Assembly (NCBI GenBank): GCA_017353815.1
Contig: JAFMSB010000095.1
Span: 1 to 6,617 of the forward strand
Reading direction: 5' to 3'
DNA: 6,617 nucleotides
Origin: Methylocapsa sp.
GTDB taxonomy: Bacteria > Pseudomonadota > Alphaproteobacteria > Rhizobiales > Beijerinckiaceae
Part shown: positions 1-5,512 of the stretch, in pieces
Layout of the letters: every line of letters begins with the position of its first letter
Position numbering within the stretch: position 1 is the stretch's first letter
Notes under the pieces: model-generated
Databases searched by the model: none
What the model was told of the DNA's origin: nothing
Seen by the model: the letters and a program-made list of their open reading frames with translations, nothing else
Position numbers and translations under genes: made by a program

Positions 1-217
1 CAAATTCTTTCTGTAGAACGTCGGGATAAGCTTTGTCGACCGGTAATCCAAATCCCGCAGTCAGGCCGTCGCCGAAGGCGATGATTTTCAAGGGTCCCTT
101 TTGTGCCGCGGCGGAGGGCTGACGGCGTGAGGAGACGGAAACAGGCACAAGCGCTGCAAGCCCGAAGCGAAGGAACATGCGGCAGTTGCCGGCCTGGCCC
201 AATTTCGGCCGCGGCAT
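1..217 (-). CDS. TesA-type SGNH esterase/arylesterase, N-terminal part only, nucleophile Ser replaced by Gly
   Basis: Leftward gene whose 3' end lies outside the window. The visible part has a hydrophobic, Ala-rich signal-peptide-like segment (FGLAALVPV), then KIIAFGDGLTAGFGLPVDKAYPDVL, cited here only as its block I region. In the TesA/arylesterase family this block is GDSLTAGYGL, and its Ser is the catalytic nucleophile; here the codon at 65-67 reads Gly. Family members are periplasmic hydrolases of thioesters and short esters. Three in-frame ATG starts exist, at 259, 217 and 178. The one at 217 was chosen because GAGG lies 4 bases upstream; 178 gives a more compact signal peptide but has no visible ribosome site. 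The back-to-back arrangement with a YbbA-like ABC ATPase matches the tesA/ybbA arrangement known in many proteobacteria. Family assignment is good; activity is doubtful because of the missing Ser. Confidence 0.75.
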   Translation of the reverse strand, partial: MPRPKLGQAGNCRMFLRFGLAALVPVSVSSRRQPSAAAQKGPLKIIAFGDGLTAGFGLPVDKAYPDVLQKEF

Positions 218-276
218 CTGGCCTCGCAGCTTTGTCCTGTTGGGAAGCAAAGAGGTCATAAATCGCGGACCCTGTC

Positions 277-957
277 GTGGAGCTTCACGATGTTCATTTG
301 AGCCTCGGTCAAGGCGCAGCGCGCGTTCACGTGCTGAAAGGAATCTCGCTTGGGATCGCGCAGGGAGAAACGGCGGGCCTCACCGGGCCGTCGGGCTCTG
401 GCAAATCGACCCTCTTGATGGTGATTGCCGGCCTTGAAAGGCCTGGCTCGGGCATGGTCAAGGTTGATGGAATCAACCTTGGCAAGCTTGACGAAGATGC
501 GCTTGCACGCTTTCGTGGTGCCCGAGTTGGCATTGTGTTCCAGTCTTTTCATCTCATTCCCACCATGACCGCCCTTGAGAATGTCGCAATCCCGCTCGAA
601 CTCTCGGGCGCGCGCGCGCCTTTTGAGCGGGCCCGCCTTGAACTTGCTGCGGTTGGCCTCAAAGATAGGCTTTCGCATTATCCCGCGCAATTGTCGGGCG
701 GCGAGCAGCAGCGCGTTGCGATCGCACGGGCGGTCGCCACAAACCCTTCCATTCTCATTGCCGACGAGCCGACCGGCAATCTGGACGAGGCAACCGGGGC
801 GGCAATCATCGATCTCATCTTTGCATTGAAACGCGAGCGCAAGACGACTTTAATCATTGTCACCCATGATCCTGCACTTGCGGAGAGATGCGATCGAACA
901 ATCCGGATACACTCCGGCCGCATCGGAGAGAGAGAGGCGGCATCGCCGGCTCGATGA
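277..957 (+). CDS. ABC transporter ATP-binding protein, YbbA/LolD (MacB-like) family
   Basis: Complete 226-residue cytoplasmic ATPase subunit. All motifs are intact: Walker A GPSGSGKST at residues 37-45, Q-loop Gln89, signature LSGGEQQR at 139-146, Walker B ILIADE at 159-164, D-loop near 168-170 and switch His197. The segments FQSFHLIPTMTALENV and ADEPTGNLD are typical of the LolD/MacB/YbbA branch, which works with FtsX-like permeases in lipoprotein or envelope-related export. The start is GTG at 277: an in-frame TAA at 259-261 excludes a longer protein, and the ribosome site is poor (a GGA at 267-269), so the N-terminus is slightly shorter than usual. Its left neighbour is the divergent TesA-type esterase, the usual partner of ybbA. 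The permease gene expected directly downstream is missing here. The ATPase may serve a permease encoded elsewhere or be an orphan. The exact substrate cannot be told. Confidence 0.9.
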   Translation: MELHDVHLSLGQGAARVHVLKGISLGIAQGETAGLTGPSGSGKSTLLMVIAGLERPGSGMVKVDGINLGKLDEDALARFRGARVGIVFQSFHLIPTMTALENVAIPLELSGARAPFERARLELAAVGLKDRLSHYPAQLSGGEQQRVAIARAVATNPSILIADEPTGNLDEATGAAIIDLIFALKRERKTTLIIVTHDPALAERCDRTIRIHSGRIGEREAASPAR

Positions 958-1076
958 AAATTTGCAATTTGAGCCCGGCGATCCTAAGTCTATCGTGCCC
1001 GTCCAGCCAATCCTTTGCTCCCTTTGGATGCCTGTGCTTATTTCCCGTCTGTATTCCCTCATTGGCGGCGCGCTGA
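954..1076 (+). CDS. possible 40-residue ORF coupled to the ABC ATPase stop (doubtful)
   Basis: An ATG at 954 overlaps the ATPase TGA as ATGA, the layout expected for the start of a coupled permease gene. The frame runs only 40 codons to a TGA at 1074-1076. The peptide starts MKICNLSPAILSLSC and is hydrophobic and rich in Cys, Ser and Pro, with five cysteines. It resembles no family I know and does not look like the N-terminus of an FtsX/YbbP permease. It may be a chance frame, a true small membrane peptide, or what is left after permease loss. No clear ribosome site lies near; a purine-rich GAGAGAGAGG stretch ends about 17 bases upstream. Confidence 0.2.
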   Translation: MKICNLSPAILSLSCPSSQSFAPFGCLCLFPVCIPSLAAR

Positions 1077-1238
1077 CCGGTCCTCGCGAGCGCGCTTCAC
1101 TTGCTCCTCGATGGCCGGATCGCTGGAATCGACGGGATCGTTAGCGGGCGTCGGCGCGGCTCGTGCCGGGCCGTCTTGGGGATGCTGTTGACGGAGCTCG
1201 GAGTTGGCCCAGTTTTGGTCCGGGCGCAGAGGCCCCAT
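1059..1238 (-). CDS. possible small hydrophilic protein, antisense to the ClC 5' end (doubtful)
   Basis: Leftward frame of 59 residues from ATG at 1238, or 69 from a TTG at 1268. The C-terminal half, NDPVDSSDPAIEEQVKRARE followed by DRSARRQ, is charged and could form a short helix, with a composition plausible for a real small protein. Against it: no recognised family, no strong ribosome site, and overlap with the first codons of the ClC gene on the other strand. The stretch 958-1203 otherwise shows no gene. Treat as a candidate only. Confidence 0.2.
   Translation of the reverse strand: MGPLRPDQNWANSELRQQHPQDGPARAAPTPANDPVDSSDPAIEEQVKRAREDRSARRQ
1193..1206 (+). promoter_or_regulatory. ribosome binding site and TTG start of the ClC gene
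   Basis: GGAG at 1193-1196 lies 7 bases before the TTG at 1204-1206. An in-frame TGA at 1189-1191 rules out any longer protein, and no ATG or GTG occurs before the first membrane segment; the next alternative is a TTG at 1246. TTG 1204 is therefore the best start. Confidence 0.6.
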
Positions 1239-2994
1239 CTGGCGCTTGGGCGGACTCGTCCGGCGCAATGAGGTTTGGTTTATCGCTCTTGCCGCGAGCG
1301 TTGGGGCGATTGCCGGCCTTTGCGTGGCCGCCCTTCTTCACATAACGAATCTGTTGCACCTGCTCTTCTTTGGGCGGGCAAAATTGAGCGCACTCGCCGC
1401 GCTCTCCTCGCCCTTTCTTGCGCTTATACCGCTTGCGGGCGGGCTTGTTCTCGGGATTTCCGGCATCTTTGTGCGCAGATGGTTTCCAAAGCGCCCCGTC
1501 GACCCGATCGAAGCGAACGCGCTGCATGGTGGCCGGATGTCGGTAAGGGAGAGCATGCTCATCGCTGTGCAGACGGTGATTTCGAGCGGCTTCGGGGCAT
1601 CGGTCGGGCTGGAAGCGGCCTATACGCAGATGGGCTCTGGCCTTGCCTCGTGGCTCGGGATTTTGCTGCATCTGAGGCGCAGCGACATGCGCATGCTTGT
1701 TGCGTGCGGTTCGGCTGGCGCGATCAGCGGCGCATTTGGCGCGCCCATGACCGGAGCCTTTTATGCTTTCGAGCTGATCCTCGGGACCTATACGCCCTTT
1801 GGCCTCGCGCCGGTCGGCGCGGCGGCGGTGAGCGGCTACTTCGTCGCCAAAGCCCTTGGCGCGGGTGGCGGCTTCATGAACCAAATACCGATTTCTGCAG
1901 CGCTGTTACCCGCCGATTTTGCGCTTCTCCTATTGCTCGGAATAATTTGCGCGCTCTTTGGCGTGCTGATGATGAGCGCCGTCACAAGCTTGGAGCAGCT
2001 TTGCGCGCGCATCCCCCTGCCCCGCGCAATGATCCCTGCCACTGGCGGGCTCGTCACGGGACTTTTGGCGCTAATCACCCCCCAGGTTCTCTCCTCGGGC
2101 CACGGGGCGCTGTTCGAGCTTTTTAGCCGCGCCCCTGGGCCATCGGATGTCGTCCTCATCACGCTGATTTTAAAGGCGTTTGCCTCGGTTGTTTCGCTAG
2201 GCACAGGCTTTCGCGGCGGGCTCTTTTTTGCATCGCTTTTTCTCGGCGGCATGACGGGCGAGGTTTTCTTTTTCGCGGTCGATTACGTCGATGCGAGGCT
2301 CGCTCCCGATCTCTATGTCTGCGCCTTGACCGGCATGGCCGCGCTCGCTGTCGCGATCATTGGCGCGCCGCTTGCGATGAGCTTTCTTGCACTGGAGACC
2401 ACCGGGAATTTCCCGCTCGCCTTGGTGATGCTGGCCGTTGCGAGCATCGTCTCGGTGATCGTGCGGCGCATTTTCGGCTATTCTTTTGCCACCTGGCGGC
2501 TGCATGTCCGCGGCGAGTCGATCCGCAGCGCGCAGGATGTCGGATGGATGCGCGAGCTCACCGTCGGGCGCCTGATGCGCACGGATATGCCCAAAGCATG
2601 GCAAGGCATGAGTTTGTCTGAGTTCGTCGAGGCCTTTCCCGCGCAATCCTCGAACCAATGGGTTGCCGTAACCGGCAAAGAAGACCACTACGCGGGGATA
2701 GTTTTTGTTCCGGACGCCCATCTTGCGGCGGTGGAAAACGGGGCAGAGACAGCCTTGCTTGGCCAGCTTGCGAAATTCCCGGATCAGTTCTTGCTCCCCA
2801 GCATGGATATCGAAGCCGCGGTGCAAACCTTCGAACAAACCGAAGCCGAGGCGCTCGCGGCTGTCGATAACGAAAAGGACCGGCGCGTCATCGGACTTCT
2901 AACCGAGGCACATGTCTTGCGCCGCTACACCGACGAGCTCGCCAAGGCGCACAGCGATCTTTTGGGCGAAAACTGGTTCGACCGGCGCCGGTAA
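1204..2994 (+). CDS. ClC-family chloride channel/transporter with C-terminal CBS-like region
   Basis: 596-residue integral inner-membrane protein. Residues about 25-425 form the ClC core with many hydrophobic helices. The gating-glutamate motif is GASVGLEAAYTQ, with Glu137 matching the external glutamate of GREGP in E. coli ClcA. FGAPMTGAFYAFEL (178-191) matches FNAPLAGILFIIEE, so the position of the inner proton glutamate is Leu191. The usual GSGIP chloride motif is replaced by VDPIEANAL near residue 100, and the chloride-binding Tyr of ClcA aligns with Phe403 in TGNFPLAL. Residues about 445-596 are soluble and resemble a divergent CBS pair, starting at MRELTVGRLMRTDMP. The family moves chloride or other anions, either as channels or in exchange for protons. 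The residue pattern leans away from the classic exchanger, but this is an alignment from memory. It lies 247 bases after the ABC ATPase on the same strand, with no functional link visible. Confidence 0.9.
   Translation: MAQFWSGRRGPIWRLGGLVRRNEVWFIALAASVGAIAGLCVAALLHITNLLHLLFFGRAKLSALAALSSPFLALIPLAGGLVLGISGIFVRRWFPKRPVDPIEANALHGGRMSVRESMLIAVQTVISSGFGASVGLEAAYTQMGSGLASWLGILLHLRRSDMRMLVACGSAGAISGAFGAPMTGAFYAFELILGTYTPFGLAPVGAAAVSGYFVAKALGAGGGFMNQIPISAALLPADFALLLLLGIICALFGVLMMSAVTSLEQLCARIPLPRAMIPATGGLVTGLLALITPQVLSSGHGALFELFSRAPGPSDVVLITLILKAFASVVSLGTGFRGGLFFASLFLGGMTGEVFFFAVDYVDARLAPDLYVCALTGMAALAVAIIGAPLAMSFLALETTGNFPLALVMLAVASIVSVIVRRIFGYSFATWRLHVRGESIRSAQDVGWMRELTVGRLMRTDMPKAWQGMSLSEFVEAFPAQSSNQWVAVTGKEDHYAGIVFVPDAHLAAVENGAETALLGQLAKFPDQFLLPSMDIEAAVQTFEQTEAEALAAVDNEKDRRVIGLLTEAHVLRRYTDELAKAHSDLLGENWFDRRR
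2981..2992. repeat. 12-bp perfect palindrome over the ClC stop codon
   Basis: ACCGGCGCCGGT is self-complementary and reaches the first base of the TAA stop of the ClC gene. It is followed by AAAATC, so no T-run follows on the plus strand. The 167 bases from 2995 to 3161, between the convergent ClC and nucleotidyltransferase genes, show no convincing gene and no clear intrinsic terminator. Confidence 0.5.
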
Positions 2995-3161
2995 AATCAG
3001 AAGTTCGCCTGGCAGTTGCTTTTGCACGCGAGGGATTGCTGCCGGGATGGCCACGGCTTGCGCCTCCCGCGGCAATTTCGATCTCGCCGGGTCGCGCGCA
3101 GGGCGCGGATTCGACACGCTCTCGCGGCTGCCGCCCCGGATTACCCGCAGCAGGTCAAGCG

Positions 3162-3959
3162 TTAGTGTTTCTTTTGTGAAAGGCCGTTGGCGCCTAGGCG
3201 CCATGGCATTTTACCCTGTTCGACCATATCCTCCAATAATTGCCGGTCTCTCAGCGTGTCCATGGAGCGAAAGAAGCCATTATGCTTATAAGCCATAAGC
3301 AGGTTCGCTTCAGCCAAACGCTGGAACGGCTCGATAACAAGCTCCTCACCCTCCTGCATATATTCAAAAATCTTTGGCCGGAGCAGAAAAAAGCCGCCAT
3401 TCACCCATACGTCGGCGAGATCCCATGGCCGCATGCCGCGCACACCCCCTTCCTTATCCATGTCGACGACGTGGTACGTCAGCGGCGGGCGGGTAGCCAA
3501 GAAGCAGGCCAACTTGCCGCTCTTTTTGAACTTATCCAGCATATCATTGAGATCGACATTGCTCAGGCCATCGCTGTAATTGGCGAGGAAAATCGTCTCG
3601 TCCTTCACGTGATCGCGCACAGCCCACAGCCGCTCGCCAATGTTGCGCCACATTCCCGTATCGATCAGCGAGACCCGCCAATCGTCTTCTGGCTCGCCAA
3701 GCAATTCCACCTTGGAGCCGCGTGCCGAAACGATGCAGTCGGCAAAAGCATGGGGCCGGTAATTGAGGAAGAACTCCTTGATGACATTGGCCTTGTAGCC
3801 AAGGCAAAGGATGAAATCCCGATGACCAAAATAGCTGTAGTACTGCATCACATGCCAAAGCATTGGCTGGTGGCCAACTGGGACCATCGGCTTTGGAATG
3901 GCTTCGGAATATTCGCGGATGCGAGTGCCAAGGCCGCCACAAAACAGCACCACCTTCAT
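3162..3959 (-). CDS. sugar nucleotidyltransferase, glucose-1-phosphate cytidylyltransferase (RfbF)-like
   Basis: Complete 265-residue cytoplasmic enzyme of the NTP-transferase fold. The nucleotide-binding loop CGGLGTR is at residues 7-13, followed by IPKPMVPVG with the conserved Lys23. Further family blocks are PMLWHVMQYYSYFG (32-45), GYKANVIKEFF (54-64), the metal/sugar site YSDG (128-131), VNGGFFLLRP (186-195) and MDTLRDRQLLE (233-243). The pattern WHVM-YYS-FG, the VIKEFF block and the MDTLRD block are typical of glucose-1-phosphate cytidylyltransferase rather than of RmlA, and the length fits RfbF (about 257 residues). The expected reaction is CTP plus a hexose 1-phosphate giving CDP-hexose and pyrophosphate; the sugar is inferred. 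Its ATG overlaps the stop of the upstream C-methyltransferase as ATGA (3956-3959), implying translational coupling. A 16-bp palindrome sits in its last codons. Confidence 0.82.
   Translation of the reverse strand: MKVVLFCGGLGTRIREYSEAIPKPMVPVGHQPMLWHVMQYYSYFGHRDFILCLGYKANVIKEFFLNYRPHAFADCIVSARGSKVELLGEPEDDWRVSLIDTGMWRNIGERLWAVRDHVKDETIFLANYSDGLSNVDLNDMLDKFKKSGKLACFLATRPPLTYHVVDMDKEGGVRGMRPWDLADVWVNGGFFLLRPKIFEYMQEGEELVIEPFQRLAEANLLMAYKHNGFFRSMDTLRDRQLLEDMVEQGKMPWRLGANGLSQKKH
3188..3203. repeat. 16-bp perfect palindrome inside the 3' end of the nucleotidyltransferase gene
   Basis: TGGCGCCTAGGCGCCA is perfectly self-complementary and lies in the codons for residues 253-258 of the nucleotidyltransferase, 24 bases before its stop codon. 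It may be coincidence in GC-rich coding sequence, or a cruciform, protein-binding or transcription-attenuation site at this convergent gene end. Confidence 0.5.
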
Positions 3960-5254
3960 GACCGCGGCTCCCTGGGATCAATGACCGCGGCCTCGGGAAT
4001 CGGAACGATGAATTTGCCACCCCATTCGCCGATATGCCGCATCTGTTTTACGATTTCATGCTGCAAGTTCCACGGCAGAATAAAGATGAAATCGGGTTTC
4101 GCCTTATCAATGGCCGTGACGTCGTGAATCGGGATGTGCATGCCGGGCGTGAACCGGCCGTGCTTGTACGGATTGCGGTCGACTGTGAAATCCAGGAAAT
4201 CCGGTCCGATGCCGCAATAATTGAGGAGCGTGTTGCCTTTGCCCGGCGCGCCATAACCGCAGATAGTTTTGCCCTCGTCCTTGATCTTTATCAAGAACGC
4301 CAGCAGTTTGCGCTTGGTGCGGGAAACCCGCTCGCCGAAGGACGCATAGGAAGCAATGTCGAGGAAACCAAGTTCGCGCTCGCGCGCGAGCATATCATGC
4401 ACCGCTTTCGCGGTTTTATGCTGCGACGCCTGATGCGCGAGGTAGACGCGGATCGAGCCGCCGTGCGTGGCAAGCTCCTCGACGTCGATCAGTTTCAAAC
4501 CGTGCCGGGCCGCCAGTTTGTCGATGGTCACGAGCGAAAAATAGGAAAAATGCTCATGGTAAATAGTGTCGAACTGATTGCCTTCGATGAGGCGCTGCAA
4601 ATGCGGGAATTCGAGCGTGACGGCGCCCTCGGGCTTCAAAAGAATTCGTATCCCGCTCACGAAATCGTTGAGATCGGGCACTTGGGCTAGGACATTGTTG
4701 CCGAGAATGAGGTCGGCCTGGCGGCCCTCCGCCACGAGCCTCTTCGCCAACCCGACGCCGAAGAACTCGACGCGCGTGGGGATTCCTTTCCCGATTGCGG
4801 CCTTTGCCACATTGGCGGCGGGCTCGATACCAAGCACCGGAATGCCAAGCGGCAGAAAATGCTGCAGTAAATATCCATCATTGCTCGCCAGCTCGATGGC
4901 GAGATTGCCTGGCCCCAGGCCAAGCCGGTCCTTGATCATCTCGCAATAGGCCCTGGCGTGGGCTACCCAGGATGTTGAATAGGAAGAAAAATAGGCGTAT
5001 TCAGTGAAAATGTGCTCGGGGCTGACATATTCTCTGAGCTGGACAAGGAAACAGTTTCCGCAAACAAGCACGTGCAAGGGAAAAAACGGCTCCATCGCAT
5101 CCAATTGGCCGGGTGCGAGGAAGCTTTCGCAAAGGGGGGACATTCCGAGGTTAACAAAAGTATGCTCCAGCCTCTCGCCGCAGAGGCGGCAGCTTTGCGC
5201 CTTCTCGCTTTGTGAGTCCTGCATTTTGGCGGGGGCCGCGGCTGGCGCGTTCAT
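3956..5254 (-). CDS. SAM-dependent sugar C-methyltransferase (TylC3/NovU/TcaB9-like)
   Basis: Complete 432-residue cytoplasmic enzyme with the three parts of the family. An N-terminal zinc domain holds CRLC (22-25) and CGNC (65-68). The SAM-binding Rossmann core has ELASNDG (121-127). A C-terminal second Rossmann-like domain has CGYGAPGKGNTLLNY (332-346). The active-site block IYHEHFSYFS (231-240) carries Tyr232, Glu234 and His235, matching the Tyr, Glu and base His described for TcaB9. Members methylate C-3 (sometimes C-5) of nucleotide-linked 4-keto-6-deoxy sugars. Gln191, in NVLAQVPDL, stands where homologues I recall have His. The start at 5254 is supported by GGAG (complement of 5262-5265) 7 bases upstream; a second ATG at residue 11 lacks a ribosome site. 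It is first in a leftward pair with the nucleotidyltransferase. The exact sugar and methylated carbon cannot be read from sequence. Confidence 0.88.
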   Translation of the reverse strand: MNAPAAAPAKMQDSQSEKAQSCRLCGERLEHTFVNLGMSPLCESFLAPGQLDAMEPFFPLHVLVCGNCFLVQLREYVSPEHIFTEYAYFSSYSTSWVAHARAYCEMIKDRLGLGPGNLAIELASNDGYLLQHFLPLGIPVLGIEPAANVAKAAIGKGIPTRVEFFGVGLAKRLVAEGRQADLILGNNVLAQVPDLNDFVSGIRILLKPEGAVTLEFPHLQRLIEGNQFDTIYHEHFSYFSLVTIDKLAARHGLKLIDVEELATHGGSIRVYLAHQASQHKTAKAVHDMLARERELGFLDIASYASFGERVSRTKRKLLAFLIKIKDEGKTICGYGAPGKGNTLLNYCGIGPDFLDFTVDRNPYKHGRFTPGMHIPIHDVTAIDKAKPDFIFILPWNLQHEIVKQMRHIGEWGGKFIVPIPEAAVIDPREPRS

Positions 5255-5308
5255 GGGGGATCTCCGTGAATGATTAGGGGCATGTGCAATTTAGGCGCAG
5301 TGCAATCA

Positions 5309-5336
5309 ATAATGAGACTCAATCGGATTTTTTCAA
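5309..5336 (-). promoter_or_regulatory. candidate sigma-70-type promoter of the methyltransferase-nucleotidyltransferase operon
   Basis: On the minus strand TTGAAA (complement of 5331-5336) is followed after 16 bases by CATTAT (complement of 5309-5314): 5/6 and 4/6 matches to the consensus boxes. It would give a leader of roughly 50 bases before the methyltransferase ATG. The whole divergent gap, 5255-5512, contains no ORF of note. Consensus searching by eye in an AT-richer gap gives false hits, so confidence is modest. Confidence 0.35.
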
Positions 5337-5342
5337 TCGGAT
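5319..5342. repeat. 10-bp direct repeat, possible operator
   Basis: TCAATCGGAT occurs at 5319-5328 and again at 5333-5342, a 14-bp step separated by TTTT. One copy lies in the spacer and the other overlaps the -35 box of the candidate leftward promoter. Two identical 10-mers so close in a control region suggest a regulator site; no known regulator is recognised. Confidence 0.5.
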
Positions 5343-5456
5343 CCGGGCAGGCATTCGGCATGCTTGCGTATCCGGCATTTTAGCACAGGGATATGCTTGG
5401 GCGCAAAAATCGATTGTTAGCGGTAATTAAAGGGTGGCTCTGCGATCAAATCTTTC

Positions 5457-5472
5457 TTCTAACTTTCTAACT
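5457..5472. repeat. 8-bp tandem repeat upstream of the epimerase gene
   Basis: TTCTAACT is repeated exactly head to tail (5457-5464 and 5465-5472) and followed by a further TT. It lies about 40 bases before the epimerase ATG, so it may be in the 5' leader or just upstream of it. It could be a slippage product or a binding site. Confidence 0.55.
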
Positions 5473-5480
5473 TTGGGAAT

Positions 5481-5506
5481 TGCCTCCAATCCCCCAAAAG
5501 GGAGCA
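5481..5506 (+). promoter_or_regulatory. epimerase ribosome binding site with a possible masking hairpin
   Basis: GGGAG at 5500-5504 lies 8 bases before ATG 5513 and decides that start over an upstream in-frame TTG at 5480, which has no such site. The bases TGCCTCC at 5481-5487 can pair with GGAGCA at 5501-5506 with one bulged C, which would hide the ribosome site. Pairing was judged by eye only. Confidence 0.5.
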
Positions 5507-5512
5507 GATTTT

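Noticed and set aside
1141..1884. 247-codon minus-strand frame opposite the ClC gene
   Set aside because: Arg/Ala/Pro-rich low-information translation typical of the antisense of GC-rich coding DNA, fully overlapping the ClC membrane core.
1275..2126. 283-codon plus-strand frame inside the ClC gene
   Set aside because: Out-of-frame reading of the ClC gene, rich in Arg, Ala and Trp, with no domain.
2899..3204. Minus-strand 101-codon frame between the convergent genes
   Set aside because: It overlaps the ends of both the ClC and nucleotidyltransferase genes, and its sequence shows only low-complexity Arg/Pro/Ala stretches.
3240..4127. 295-codon plus-strand frame opposite the nucleotidyltransferase
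   Set aside because: It is antisense to a clear enzyme with all family motifs, starts near that gene's 3' end and shows no recognisable domain; a shadow frame in GC-rich DNA.
4378..4391. GCTCGCGCGCGAGC perfect palindrome
   Set aside because: It lies in the middle of the methyltransferase coding region over Arg/Glu/Ala codons, where GC-rich codon use readily makes such dyads; no regulatory context.
4034..4690. 218-codon plus-strand frame opposite the methyltransferase
   Set aside because: Antisense to the conserved methyltransferase core; no motif seen.
5480..5512. Upstream in-frame TTG start adding 11 residues to the epimerase
   Set aside because: It has no ribosome site, and the extension lies outside the conserved RmlC N-terminus, whereas ATG 5513 has GGGAG at good spacing.
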